The position numbers were made by a program, and so were the translations under genes. Under the pieces are notes generated by a model. The model was not told the DNA's origin, did not search any database, and worked only from the letters and a program-made list of their open reading frames with translations. Positions 1 to 15,951 of a stretch of DNA of 52,915 bases are shown piece by piece. Numbering within the stretch: position 1 is the first letter of the stretch; every line of letters starts with the position of its first letter. The DNA is taken from assembly GCF_010998615.1 (NCBI RefSeq), contig NZ_JAAEAH010000068.1:1-52915 (forward strand), in the 5' to 3' direction. This DNA comes from Myxococcus sp. CA023. Lineage in GTDB: Bacteria > Myxococcota > Myxococcia > Myxococcales > Myxococcaceae.

Positions 1-167
1 GCTCGGTGAAGCTGCCGGAGAACGTCGAAATGGTGATGCCGGGCGACAACATCGCCATCGAGGTGGAGCTCATCACCCCCGTGGCCATGGAGAAGGAGCT
101 GCGCTTCGCTGTTCGCGAGGGTGGCCGTACCGTGGGCGCCGGCGTCGTGGCGGAAATCATCGAGTAA
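1..167 (+). CDS. tuf: Elongation factor Tu, C-terminal fragment (cut by window start)
   Basis: The visible 54 codons, in the frame starting at base 3, are the end of domain III of EF-Tu, the GTPase that delivers aminoacyl-tRNA to the ribosome. Diagnostic strings are MVMPGDN and the terminal [12 protein letters not shown] followed by EIIE and TAA. The G domain and domain II lie upstream of the window. The gene is followed by rpmG, tRNA-Trp, secE and nusG, the usual order for the tuf copy that precedes secE in many bacteria. A second tuf copy elsewhere in the genome is likely but cannot be seen here. Confidence 0.96.
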
Positions 168-211
168 TGCCGGGTCGGCCGTAAGGCCGCCGGGCTCACT
201 GTCCCGATTCC

Positions 212-245
212 GAGGGGAGGGCTGCGTTGTGGTAGCCTTCCCCTC
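212..245 (+). other. Stem-loop between tuf and rpmG
   Basis: GAGGGGAGGGCT (212-223) pairs with AGCCTTCCCCTC (234-245) over 12 bp with one G-U pair and a 10-nt loop. No U-run follows, so it is not a clean intrinsic terminator. It may protect or process the tuf 3' end, or partially attenuate transcription into rpmG. The structure is seen; its function is inferred. Confidence 0.6.
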
Positions 246-266
246 TCGTATCTGGTGAGGTAGGTC

Positions 267-431
267 ATGCCGAAGGGCAATCGTTCTATTATTTCGCTCG
301 AGTGCACTGTGTGCAAAGAGCGGAACTACACGACCACGAAGAACAAGCGGAAGAGCCAGGACAAGCTCGAGCTGAGCAAGTTCTGCCCTCGTTGCCGCAA
401 GCATCAGGACCACAAGGAAGGTAAGGTCTAG
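267..431 (+). CDS. rpmG: 50S ribosomal protein L33, zinc-binding form
   Basis: A 54-residue protein beginning MPKGNRSIISLECTVC. It has the two CxxC pairs (CTVC and CPRC) of the zinc-binding (C+) version of L33, plus the basic KNKRKSQDKLELSKFCPRC core. L33 sits near the E site of the large subunit. The ATG follows GGTGAGGTAGG, a usable ribosome binding site. The gene lies between tuf and tRNA-Trp, its usual place in delta-proteobacterial and many Gram-positive genomes. Confidence 0.95.
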   Translation: MPKGNRSIISLECTVCKERNYTTTKNKRKSQDKLELSKFCPRCRKHQDHKEGKV

Positions 432-454
432 GTCGGTAGTTCAGGGAAGGTTCT

Positions 455-530
455 AGGCCAGTAGCTCCAACGGTAGAGCAGCGGTCTCCAAATCCGCGTG
501 TTGGGGGTTCGAATCCCTCCTGGCCTGCCA
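455..530 (+). tRNA. tRNA-Trp (anticodon CCA)
   Basis: A 76-nt cloverleaf with the CCA end encoded. The acceptor stem AGGCCAG pairs with CTGGCCT. The D stem is GCTC/GAGC, the anticodon loop is CTCCAAA giving anticodon CCA, and the T arm contains GGTTCGAATCC. Two positions are unusual: the D loop reads CAACGGTA, putting C at position 14 where A is nearly universal, and the anticodon stem ends in a U31-U39 mismatch. Context between rpmG and secE is the classic location for tRNA-Trp. Confidence 0.95.
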
Positions 531-549
531 ACTCTCAGTAGTCGCGGGG

Positions 550-587
550 CCCCCGGTACCTGGAGGTGCCGGGGGTTCCTGTGTTTT
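550..587 (+). terminator. Terminator-like hairpin after tRNA-Trp
   Basis: CCCCCGGTACC (550-560) pairs with GGTGCCGGGGG (565-575) over 11 bp with a TGGA tetraloop, followed by the T-rich tail TTCCTGTGTTTT. This resembles an intrinsic terminator or attenuator between the tRNA and secE. It could also be a processing signal for the tRNA 3' side. Confidence 0.6.
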
Positions 588-630
588 CGCAGTTCCGCGA
601 ATTCGCATCCGCAGTACCTCGTGAGGCACC

Positions 631-1073
631 ATGGCGACGGCATCAGAGGCCAGCCAGCAGGCTAACCGCTCGGCGATGGATCCGAAGCGGCTCGTGGTCA
701 TCTTCTATCTTCTCGTCGGCATCGTCCTGGCCCTCTTCCTGGAGCGCCTGCTCGGGTTGCTGTGGGCGCGGTTCAGCTGGAGCGACCCGGTCCTTATCGA
801 GGGCTTGGACTGGAAGGTCTCCACCCTGGTGAGCTACGTGCTGGCCGTGGGATTGGCTGTGGGTGCGTACTTCCACCCGCGCACCCATGCGCTGTCCATC
901 GACGTGGCTTCGGAGTTGATGAAGGTCACCTGGCCCACCTGGTCGGAGACCAAGGCGTCGACCATGGCCGTCGTCGTGGCGTCCCTGGTTGCCGCCGTCA
1001 TCCTCTTCTGCATCGATACCGCCGCCTACAACCTGATGGTGGAGTGGCTGCCGGCCATGTGGGGGAAGCTGTA

Positions 1074-1074
<1 letters not shown>
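631..1074 (+). CDS. secE: Preprotein translocase subunit SecE
   Basis: A 147-residue membrane protein, the clamp subunit of the SecYEG translocon. There are three hydrophobic segments, at about residues 20-44, 64-85 and 109-131. The conserved cytoplasmic SecE signature precedes the last one and reads ELMKVTWPTWSETKAST. The three-TM layout resembles the E. coli type rather than the single-TM short form. The ATG follows GTGAGG; an in-frame ATG at 676 would shorten the polar N-terminus by 15 residues without touching the membrane part. The stop overlaps the nusG start by one base, so the two are translationally coupled. Confidence 0.95.
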
Positions 1075-1616
<542 letters not shown>

Positions 1617-1624
1617 CAGTTGAT

Positions 1625-1658
1625 GCCGCGCCGTGCACCCCTGTATGGCGTGCGCGGC
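1625..1658 (+). other. Stem-loop upstream of rplK
   Basis: GCCGCGC (1625-1631) pairs with GCGCGGC (1652-1658), with a few further inner pairs past a one-base bulge. It sits in the 146-base gap between nusG and rplK. No clear T-run follows. It could be part of the leader through which L1 or another r-protein controls the rplKA operon, but I do not recognise an L1-binding motif. Confidence 0.4.
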
Positions 1659-1762
1659 GTTCGCATTTCTGGTCCCCGGATTGGGGCCGGACTCATGGGT
1701 GGGAGGGCTTCCCCGTCTGGTAGCCCGCTCGCACCACCCACTCGAAAGGCAGTAGTCGTTCG

Positions 1763-2209
1763 ATGAAGAAGATCACAGGTCAGGTCAAGCTGCAGATCCC
1801 CGCCGGCAAGGCGAACCCCGCTCCGCCGATCGGCCCCGCGCTCGGTCAGCAGGGCGTGAACATCATGGAGTTCTGCAAGCAGTTCAACGCGAAGACCCAG
1901 GCGGAGGCCAAGGAAGGTCTCATCATCCCGGTGGTCATCACCGTGTATGCGGACCGCTCCTTCACCTTCATCCTGAAGACCCCGCCCGCCGCCGTCCTCA
2001 TCAAGAAGGCCGCGGGTCTCCACACGGAGAAGAAGAAGGGTTCGGGCGCGAAGAAGCCGGGCAAGGAGAAGGTCGGGCAGATCACCCGCGCTCAGCTCGA
2101 GGAAATCGCGAAGAAGAAGATCCAGGACACCACCGCCGCGTCGCTCGAGGCCTGCATGAGCACCATTGCTGGCACCGCACGCTCCATGGGCATCGACGTC
2201 GTCGGCTAG
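1763..2209 (+). CDS. rplK: 50S ribosomal protein L11
   Basis: A 148-residue protein. The N-terminal domain has the thiostrepton-region signature KANPAPPIGPALGQQGVNIM. The C-terminal rRNA-binding domain ends AGTARSMGIDVVG. L11 forms the GTPase-associated centre with 23S rRNA helices 43/44 and is needed for RelA activation. The ATG follows GAAAGGCAG. It is followed 36 bases later by rplA, as in nearly all bacteria. Confidence 0.97.
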   Translation: MKKITGQVKLQIPAGKANPAPPIGPALGQQGVNIMEFCKQFNAKTQAEAKEGLIIPVVITVYADRSFTFILKTPPAAVLIKKAAGLHTEKKKGSGAKKPGKEKVGQITRAQLEEIAKKKIQDTTAASLEACMSTIAGTARSMGIDVVG

Positions 2210-2245
2210 GCCGCCGCGCACCCACTCACGACAAGGATTTCTGTC

Positions 2246-2959
2246 ATGGCTAAGACTGGGAAGAAGTTCCGTGCGGCCGCCGCTCTGGTTGACCGCGATA
2301 AGCGCTACACCATCGGCGAGGGCTTTCAGCTCCTGAAGAAGACGGTGGAGGCTCGCTCCACCAAGTACGACCAGACGGTCGACGTCTCCATCAACCTGGG
2401 CGTGGACCCGAAGCACGCGGACCAGATGGTCCGTGGCGCCGTGGTGCTCCCGCACGGCACCGGCGCCACCGTGCGCGTGGCCGTGTTCGCCAAGGGCGAG
2501 AAGGCCACCGACGCGACCAACGCCGGCGCGGACGTGGTCGGCGCCGAGGACCTCCAGAAGCGCATCGAGGAGGGCTTCCTCGATTTCGACACCGTCATCG
2601 CCACCCCGGACATGATGGGTGTCGTCGGTCGCCTCGGTAAGGTGCTCGGTCCTCGTGGCCTGATGCCGAACCCGAAGGTCGGCACGGTGACCATGGATGT
2701 CGCGAAGGCCATTCGCGACGCCAAGGGCGGTAAGGTCGACTTCCGCGCCGAGAAGGCCGGTATCGTCCACGCGAAGCTGGGCAAGTCCTCCTTCGAGGTC
2801 GAGAAGCTCGAGGCCAACTTCAACGCGCTGGTGGACCTGGTGATGAAGCTGAAGCCGGCCGCCGCGAAGGGCGTGTACCTCCAGGGCATCGCCATCTCGT
2901 CCTCCATGGGGCCGGGCATCAAGCTCGACACCATGGAGATCAAGACGCGCCACGGCTAA
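2246..2959 (+). CDS. rplA: 50S ribosomal protein L1
   Basis: A 237-residue protein at the usual L1 length. Family strings include VDVSINLGVDPKHADQMVRG, GTVTMDVAKAIRDAKGGK and the GLMPNPK loop. L1 forms the mobile stalk at the E site and, in many bacteria, represses translation of its own rplKA mRNA. The start follows ACAAGGATT. The rplA stop is followed by about 400 bases of leader and hairpins before rplJ. Confidence 0.97.
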   Translation: MAKTGKKFRAAAALVDRDKRYTIGEGFQLLKKTVEARSTKYDQTVDVSINLGVDPKHADQMVRGAVVLPHGTGATVRVAVFAKGEKATDATNAGADVVGAEDLQKRIEEGFLDFDTVIATPDMMGVVGRLGKVLGPRGLMPNPKVGTVTMDVAKAIRDAKGGKVDFRAEKAGIVHAKLGKSSFEVEKLEANFNALVDLVMKLKPAAAKGVYLQGIAISSSMGPGIKLDTMEIKTRHG

Positions 2960-2990
2960 TCGCCGTCCGGCCGCACGGACAGGGGGGCGC

Positions 2991-3036
2991 AGCCCTGACT
3001 TCGAGTCGGGGCTGTCACCTGTCTGACGTCACAGGT
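2991..3036 (+). other. Two tandem stem-loops downstream of rplA
   Basis: AGCCCTGAC (2991-2999) pairs with GTCGGGGCT (3005-3013), loop TTCGA. ACCTGT (3017-3022) pairs with ACAGGT (3031-3036). They precede the terminator-like hairpin at 3061 and are probably 3' structures of the rplKA message or part of the attenuation region before rplJ. The pairings are seen; the role is inferred. Confidence 0.5.
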
Positions 3037-3060
3037 TCGAAAGTTCTGGATCTTTGCTGA

Positions 3061-3087
3061 AGCCGGGGGTATAGGCCCCCGGCTTTT
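3061..3087 (+). terminator. Intrinsic terminator/attenuator between rplA and rplJ
   Basis: AGCCGGGGG (3061-3069) pairs with CCCCCGGCT (3076-3084) around the 6-nt loop TATAGG and runs into TTTT. This is a good Rho-independent terminator shape. Its location separates rplKA from rplJL-rpoBC, so it probably trims transcript levels or ends the rplKA message before a new leader begins. Confidence 0.75.
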
Positions 3088-3127
3088 GCAATTGGGGCGC
3101 CACGTCGTGAGGCGCGGCGTCCCGACA

Positions 3128-3350
3128 CCTGGTTCATGACAGCAGGGACCTGGGCGGAGAGGGTGCATGTTCCGTTGGCAGCCGGGCAACCGGCCGGACG
3201 GCGCCTTCGACCCCTGGTTCAAACGACCGCAAGGTCAGCCCTGCCGAGACTGGAGGTGCGGTGTGGTGCCTCTCGAAGGCTCCTCTCGCTCTGCCACTTT
3301 GGCCCAGGCATCACGCCCGTCCTGAAAAGGCGGGCCCAGTAAGGAGGTGA
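3128..3350 (+). promoter_or_regulatory. Ribosomal protein L10 leader (candidate)
   Basis: The roughly 220 bases before rplJ are structured and carry sequence reminiscent of L10 leaders: GACAGCAGGGACC near 3136, then CCGAGACTGGAGGTGC near 3243. A last hairpin, CCCGTC/GGCGGG at 3315-3334, lies just upstream of the rplJ ribosome binding site AAGGAGGTGA. In the known mechanism the L10(L12)4 complex binds the leader and represses rplJL. The assignment rests on position and remembered motifs, not on a covariance search; leader limits are approximate. Confidence 0.55.
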
Positions 3351-3356
3351 GTCAAA

Positions 3357-3878
3357 GTGCTGAAGAGCGAGAAGGAAGAGATGATCAAGGAGCTCCACGA
3401 GAAGTTCTCGAGGACGACCTCCGCCGTCGTCGCCGAGTTCACCAAGGTGGACGTGGAGACGGTGACCAAGCTCCGCAAGAAGTTCCGCGAGGGCAACGTC
3501 GAGTACAAGGTCATCAAGAACACGCTGGCGCGCCGTGCCGCGCAGGGCACGTCCGTGTCGGTCATCGCTGATGACTTCACGGGCCCCGTGGCCCTGTGCA
3601 TCAGCTACGGCGACGTGGTGGCTCCCGCGAAGATCCTGGTCGAGTTCGCGAAGGACATCGAGGACAAGATCAAGATCCGCACTGCCGTTGTCGAAGGCCG
3701 CAAGGTCGACGTCGCCGGCGTGAAGGCCCTGGCGAAGCTGCCGGGTCTGCCCGAGCTTCGCGCGCAGCTGCTGGGTGTCATCAGCCAGCCCGCGAGCAAG
3801 CTGGTTCGGACCATCGCGGCTCCGGGTTCGCAGCTCGCCCGAGTCATCCAGGCCAACGCGGACAAGGCGCAGGGCTGA
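3357..3878 (+). CDS. rplJ: 50S ribosomal protein L10
   Basis: A 173-residue protein with GTG start, preceded by the near-perfect ribosome binding site AAGGAGGTGA at 3341-3350. The N-terminal rRNA-binding domain reads from LKSEKEEMIKELHEKF through VKNTLARRAAQGT-type sequence, and the C-terminal helix that docks L7/L12 dimers ends VIQANADKAQG. L10 is the base of the stalk that recruits translational GTPases and is the likely autoregulator acting on its own leader. Confidence 0.96.
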   Translation: MLKSEKEEMIKELHEKFSRTTSAVVAEFTKVDVETVTKLRKKFREGNVEYKVIKNTLARRAAQGTSVSVIADDFTGPVALCISYGDVVAPAKILVEFAKDIEDKIKIRTAVVEGRKVDVAGVKALAKLPGLPELRAQLLGVISQPASKLVRTIAAPGSQLARVIQANADKAQG

Positions 3879-3921
3879 GAAGCCCTCATCTGTTCGAGAA
3901 GTTTTTCTACCGCAACCTCTC

Positions 3922-3952
3922 CGGCCGGAACTCTCCAAAGGGGAGTCGGCCG
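3922..3952 (+). other. Stem-loop between rplJ and rplL
   Basis: An outer CGGCCG/CGGCCG stem (3922-3927 with 3947-3952) encloses ACTCTCC/GGGGAGT (3930-3936 with 3940-3946) with an AAA loop and a GA bulge. There is no T-run. It may help set the higher L12:L10 stoichiometry by protecting or processing the rplL mRNA. This role is inference. Confidence 0.5.
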
Positions 3953-3980
3953 TTAGTCGAAACCAGAAGGACACATTTCA

Positions 3981-4349
3981 ATGGCTGACCTGAACGCGAT
4001 TGTTGACCAGCTCTCCTCCCTGACCGTCCTCGAGGCGGCCGAGCTCGTGAAGCAGCTCGAGAGCAAGTGGGGCGTCTCCGCCGCCGCCGTGGCCGTTGCC
4101 GCGGGCCCGGCCGCCGCCGCCGCTCCTGTCGAGGAGAAGACGGAGTTCACGGTGGTGCTGGCCAACGCCGGCGCCAACAAGATCAACGTCATCAAGGAGA
4201 TCCGCGCGATCACCGGCCTGGGCCTGAAGGAGGCCAAGGACCTGGTCGAGGGCGCTCCGAAGAACGTCAAGGAAGGCGTCAACAAGGACGACGCCAAGAA
4301 GATCAAGGACCAGCTCACCGCGGCTGGTGCGACCGTCGACATCAAGTAG
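3981..4349 (+). CDS. rplL: 50S ribosomal protein L7/L12
   Basis: A 122-residue protein with the family's three parts. An N-terminal dimerisation helix pair (IVDQLSSLTVLEAAELVKQL) is followed by an Ala/Pro-rich flexible hinge at about residues 35-50. The C-terminal factor-binding domain has NAGANKINVIKEIRAITGLG and KEAKDLVEGAPK. It recruits EF-Tu, EF-G, IF2 and RF3. The start is preceded by GAAGGACAC. Confidence 0.97.
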   Translation: MADLNAIVDQLSSLTVLEAAELVKQLESKWGVSAAAVAVAAGPAAAAAPVEEKTEFTVVLANAGANKINVIKEIRAITGLGLKEAKDLVEGAPKNVKEGVNKDDAKKIKDQLTAAGATVDIK

Positions 4350-4411
4350 TTTCTACAGGGACTGTCCGGTTTTCCGGGAAATTTCGGGCAGCCTCCTGAC
4401 CGGATGTGCAG

Positions 4412-4443
4412 GCCGGCGCTCCCTGAGTGGGGGCGCCGGCTTT
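4412..4443 (+). terminator. Attenuator-type hairpin between rplL and rpoB
   Basis: GCCGGCGCTCCC (4412-4423) pairs with GGGGGCGCCGGC (4429-4440) over 12 bp with loop TGAGT, followed by only TTTG. A partial terminator in the rplL-rpoB gap is known in E. coli and sets the ratio of ribosomal protein to RNA polymerase synthesis. This hairpin occupies the same place; the short T-run fits partial read-through. Confidence 0.65.
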
Positions 4444-4526
4444 GCCCATTTGACCGTTGCAAATTTCCCGGCGCCGCCGCGCGTTACTGAAGTTTGCCCG
4501 CCCGAGCAGTCGTCCCCGGAGCCAGA

Positions 4527-8753
<4,227 letters not shown>

Positions 8754-8774
8754 TTGCACGGAGCGCCCGCCTGA

Positions 8775-8813
8775 CCGGCCGCCCGCCGTCCCGAAAGGGG
8801 CGGGCGCGGCCGG
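8775..8813 (+). other. Long stem-loop between rpoB and rpoC
   Basis: CCGGCCGC (8775-8782) pairs with GCGGCCGG (8806-8813) as the outer 8 bp. An imperfect inner stem is capped by TCCC-GAAA-GGGG, a GNRA-type tetraloop. It fills much of the 135-base rpoB-rpoC gap, has no T-run, and is more likely an RNA stability or processing element than a terminator. Confidence 0.5.
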
Positions 8814-8888
8814 AACGGGGCGGGGGCCCGAATCAGCTGGCGGCCCCCCTTGAAAGTGGGGGGCGCCCAACGAGATTTCGGAGGCAAC

Positions 8889-13100
<4,212 letters not shown>

Positions 13101-13140
13101 GCCGCGCCCCAGCCGTCCTCAAAGCGTTCGCTGAAAGACA

Positions 13141-13187
13141 ACCGCCGCTCCCAGAGCTTTCTCTGGGGCGGCGGTTTTCCTTTGTTT
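13141..13187 (+). terminator. Strong intrinsic terminator after rpoC
   Basis: ACCGCCGCTCCCAGAG pairs with CTCTGGGGCGGCGGT (15 bp, one bulged C) across a CTTT loop, followed by TTTTCCTTTGTTT. This is the clearest Rho-independent terminator in the window and closes the ribosomal protein/RNAP operon. Confidence 0.93.
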
Positions 13188-13219
13188 ATGGCTAATCGCG
13201 TTATGGGCTCGTCGTTGGC

Positions 13220-13248
13220 TTGACGCTTATGGCGCGCTGCGTTAGCTG
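13220..13248 (+). promoter_or_regulatory. Possible sigma-70-type promoter for the phasin-like gene
   Basis: A good -35 element, TTGACG (13220-13225), lies 17 bases before TAGCTG (13243-13248), a poor -10. A promoter is expected here because the gap follows a strong terminator and precedes a well-started gene at 13311. The -10 match is weak, so the exact position is doubtful. Confidence 0.3.
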
Positions 13249-13310
13249 TTGAACGTTGTAGTGACGCACCTGGTTACCGCCCGGTGAAAGCCGGGATAGG
13301 GGAGGACGGT

Positions 13311-13838
13311 ATGGCCACGACGAAGACCGAGACCGAGGCGACGCAGAACGAAGTTCAGAGCTCCGAGGCCGCTGCGAAGAGCGGACTGGCGCAGAATGTG
13401 GAGAGCTTTCTGAAGGCCCAGCTTTCCCAGGCGCAGAAGCGCATTGAGGAACTGGAAGGCGAAGCAGGCAAGGTCGTGAAGACCTTGGAGACCCGTGGGC
13501 AGGAGGCCGCCAAGGAGGCCCAGGCGCTGTGGGGGAAGTTCCAGGCCGGTGAGCTGCTGACGGACCCCCGCGTGCAGGAGCTGAGCAAGCGCGCCAACGA
13601 GGCCAGCACCGAGCTGAGCCGGCGCGTGGACGCCGCGGGCACCGAGCTGCGCAAGCGCTTTGACGGTATCCAGACGCGCGTCGTCGAGGCCGTGGGCGTG
13701 GCCAGCCAGGCGCAGCTGAAGGACCTCAACAAGGAGCTGGCGAAGCTGTCCCGCAAGGTGGACTCGCTGCTGAAGCCCGTCCGTCGGGTAAACGGCGCGA
13801 AGCCCGCGAGTAGCCCCGCGTCCTCGCCGCGCGCCTGA
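13311..13838 (+). CDS. Phasin-like coiled-coil protein
   Basis: A 175-residue, charged, almost wholly helical protein. The start is ATG 13311, which has GGAGG at 13301-13305; an earlier in-frame start at 13284 lacks this. Long amphipathic helices run from about residue 25 to 160. The segment ASQAQLKDLNKELAKLSRKV near the C-terminus resembles the leucine-zipper-like helix of PhaF/PhaI-type phasins, followed by a Pro/Ser/Ala tail. Phasins coat polyhydroxyalkanoate granules, but no PHA synthase is nearby, so the family call is structural and the role open. A paralogue-like protein follows at 14011. Confidence 0.65.
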   Translation: MATTKTETEATQNEVQSSEAAAKSGLAQNVESFLKAQLSQAQKRIEELEGEAGKVVKTLETRGQEAAKEAQALWGKFQAGELLTDPRVQELSKRANEASTELSRRVDAAGTELRKRFDGIQTRVVEAVGVASQAQLKDLNKELAKLSRKVDSLLKPVRRVNGAKPASSPASSPRA

Positions 13839-13868
13839 AGTCCCGCCGAATCCCGACAGGCAGTGCGA

Positions 13869-13906
13869 CCTCTCCCTTTCTCGGAGTACGAAAGAGAAGG
13901 GGGAGG
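13869..13906 (+). other. Imperfect stem-loop between the two phasin-like genes
   Basis: CCTCTCCCTTTCTC (13869-13882) pairs imperfectly with GAGAAGGGGGAGG (13894-13906) across a loop of about 11 bases. No T-run follows. It could be a weak terminator or an mRNA stability element in the 172-base gap. Confidence 0.45.
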
Positions 13907-14010
13907 CACATCGCCGTCGTTCCCTTCACGTCGGGGGTGTGCTTATTTCGGCCGTTCCCCGACCGGGTCGGGCCTGAACGTCTGGCCTGTACACCTCCCG
14001 GAGAGACCCC

Positions 14011-14361
14011 ATGGACAACAAGCCCGAGGCCCCCCGAGAGAAGCACTCCGTGACGGAGACGTTCGAGCGTCTCTGGAGCCAGGCCCTGCTGGCGGTGAAC
14101 ACGGCCGAGGAAGAAGCCTCGCGGGCCGTGCAGCGCGTGGCCGCGGTGGCGGGTTGGAGCCAGGACGAGGTGAAGCGCCAGGCCCGGGAGTTCAGTGAGC
14201 GGCTGGTGGGCCACCGCAAGGACCTGGAGCACAACGTGGAAGAGCGGGTGCGCCAGGCCCTGACGAAGATGAAGCTGCCCCGCCGCGAGGAACTGGCGGC
14301 GTTTGGAACCCGGCTGGACAAGCTGGCCGAGCGCATCCAGGCCCTGGAGCACCGGAAGTGA
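14011..14361 (+). CDS. Small phasin-like helical protein
   Basis: A 116-residue helical protein, MDNKPEAPREKHSVTETFE onward. The C-terminal segment KLPRREELAAFGTRLDKLA is the pattern seen at the end of granule-associated phasins, where a 'P-x-R-E-x-L' turn precedes a coiled coil. The N-terminal half has helices with Ala-rich faces. The ATG follows CGGAGAG. The stop overlaps the start of the downstream lytic transglycosylase by four bases (GTGA), so the two are coupled. This makes a role at the envelope or in cell-surface assembly as plausible as granule binding. Confidence 0.6.
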   Translation: MDNKPEAPREKHSVTETFERLWSQALLAVNTAEEEASRAVQRVAAVAGWSQDEVKRQAREFSERLVGHRKDLEHNVEERVRQALTKMKLPRREELAAFGTRLDKLAERIQALEHRK

Positions 14362-15098
14362 AAGCCCCCGCCCCTTCGGGCGGGAGGTCTTTCGGTACGC
14401 GGCTCTTCGAACGTCTCCACGCCTTCAGCTCGGGTTGTTCCCGGCTCCCGCTGCTCGCGGGGGCGGCGCTCGTCGTGTCGGCGCGGCTGGTGCCGTTGCT
14501 GGAAGAGCGGCCGGTGCAGCCCGTCGTCCCAGGCGTCGTGGCGGCGGAGGTCATCTCCCCCGAGGCGTCGCTCATCGACGCGGTGTTGGCGCGCCGAGCC
14601 CCGGACCTGGGCCTGACGCTGCGCCGGCAGCTCATCCAGGCCATCGCCGAGGAGGCCGGGCGGCTCGCGTATGATCCGCTGCTGATCCTGGCCATCATCG
14701 ACGTGGAGTCGGACTTCACGGAAGATGCAGTGTCCGTGAAGGGCGCGCGTGGGTTGATGCAGATCAAACCCAGCACGCTGCACTTCCTGGCGGAGAAGGA
14801 AGGACTGCGCCTGTCCCGCGAGGAAGTGACCGCGGACACCGCGCTCTGCGTGCGGCTGGGCATCCGCTACCTGCGCTCGTTACAGGAGCGCTTCGGTGGG
14901 GACCTGGACCTGGCCCTGATGGCCTACAACGCCGGCCCCACCCGCATCCGCAACGCCATCAAGCAGGGTGAATTGGAGCGCTTCCGGCGCTATCCGCGCG
15001 CGGTCCGCCGGGACTTCCGGCGCTTCCGTGAGGGCCACGGGCTGGGCGGTGACTGGGCCTTGGCGCAGCGCGAGGTGCCTCCCGAGCCCATGCCCTGA
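14358..15098 (+). CDS. Lytic transglycosylase (SLT family)
   Basis: A 246-residue protein with GTG start overlapping the previous stop. An N-terminal hydrophobic stretch at about residues 30-50 is a signal anchor or signal peptide. The catalytic domain has LILAIIDVESDFTEDAVS with Glu117 as catalytic acid, GARGLMQIKPSTL, and LALMAYNAGPTRIRNAI, the three standard SLT motifs. The enzyme should cut peptidoglycan in the periplasm to give 1,6-anhydro ends. Its position just before the Tgl pilotin operon is suggestive, since pilus secretin assembly needs passage through peptidoglycan (inference). Confidence 0.9.
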   Translation: MKAPAPSGGRSFGTRLFERLHAFSSGCSRLPLLAGAALVVSARLVPLLEERPVQPVVPGVVAAEVISPEASLIDAVLARRAPDLGLTLRRQLIQAIAEEAGRLAYDPLLILAIIDVESDFTEDAVSVKGARGLMQIKPSTLHFLAEKEGLRLSREEVTADTALCVRLGIRYLRSLQERFGGDLDLALMAYNAGPTRIRNAIKQGELERFRRYPRAVRRDFRRFREGHGLGGDWALAQREVPPEPMP

Positions 15099-15229
15099 GT
15101 GGGCTCGGGGTGAATCTCCGGGCGGCTGGGACGCTCCAACGGGGTGTACGCGCGCCTTGTTCCGTTCCGCCGGGTGCGCTAAGCGTTCCAAGTGCCCGGG
15201 ACTGTTGGAGATTCTCAGGAGTGACCCGC

Positions 15230-15919
15230 ATGAAGAACCCCCTGTTCCCCAGCGCCGCGCTCGCCGCCGCCCTGGCCCTGGCCCCGTTCGGGGCGCACGC
15301 AGGCTCCGTCTTCCTCAACGGCGTCAAGATTGACGGCGTCACCAACCAGAAGTTCGAGAAGGCCACCGTCCGCATCGACGAGGCCGGCAACGTGCACATC
15401 GACGCGCCGGGCTACGCGGCCCGCGTGACGGCGGTGACGCCTCCGGCCCCCGCCGCGTCGCCCCAGGCACCGGCACCCGCCACCCCGGGGCCGGCCGCCC
15501 CCGCCGAGAAGGCGCCTCCCGCGGCGCAGCAGGCGCCTGGCGCGCCCACGGCCCCCGGGCGCCTCACCCAGCGCTACTGGCTGGTGACGGAGCAGACGGT
15601 GCCGGGGATGACGGGGTACGACATCGACGTGTTCATCAATTCCACGTGGCTGCGCAAGCTGCGAGGCAACGAGGACCAGGTGGTGGTGGACATCACCCGC
15701 AACCTGCGGCCGGGTGCGAACAAGGTGACGTTCATCGCGCGGAAGGGAAACGCCGCGGACGCGCGCAGCAGTTCGCCTGCCCACGTGTTTCGGGTCATTA
15801 TTGGCGAGGGGAACGAGGGCGGCGGGAACGTGATGATCGACAATCCCATCCTCCGCTTCCAGAAGACGGCGGCGGACACGCAGGATGCGACGCAGGAGTT
15901 CACCCTCACCACGCGCTGA
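15230..15919 (+). CDS. Secreted protein of unknown function with Pro/Ala linker
   Basis: A 229-residue protein started at ATG 15230 because AGGAG lies at 15217-15221 and the next residues form a clear signal peptide, MKNPLFPSAALAAALALAPF, cut after GAHA. A short N-terminal domain (GSVFLNGVKIDGVTNQKFEK) is followed by a Pro/Ala linker at about residues 75-115. A C-terminal beta-rich domain follows (VDITRNLRPGANKVTFIARK). I recognise no family. The first domain reads like a small beta-sandwich of a periplasmic or outer membrane protein. It lies 33 bases upstream of the 155-residue protein, probably one operon ending in tgl. Confidence 0.8.
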   Translation: MKNPLFPSAALAAALALAPFGAHAGSVFLNGVKIDGVTNQKFEKATVRIDEAGNVHIDAPGYAARVTAVTPPAPAASPQAPAPATPGPAAPAEKAPPAAQQAPGAPTAPGRLTQRYWLVTEQTVPGMTGYDIDVFINSTWLRKLRGNEDQVVVDITRNLRPGANKVTFIARKGNAADARSSSPAHVFRVIIGEGNEGGGNVMIDNPILRFQKTAADTQDATQEFTLTTR

Positions 15920-15951
15920 CGGGTGCGGGGCTTCGGGTAACGGAGACAACC

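Noticed and set aside
762..1073. N-terminal extension of nusG within secE
   Set aside because: The extension is an out-of-frame reading of secE; MAMKWYVVHTY at 1074 is the family start.
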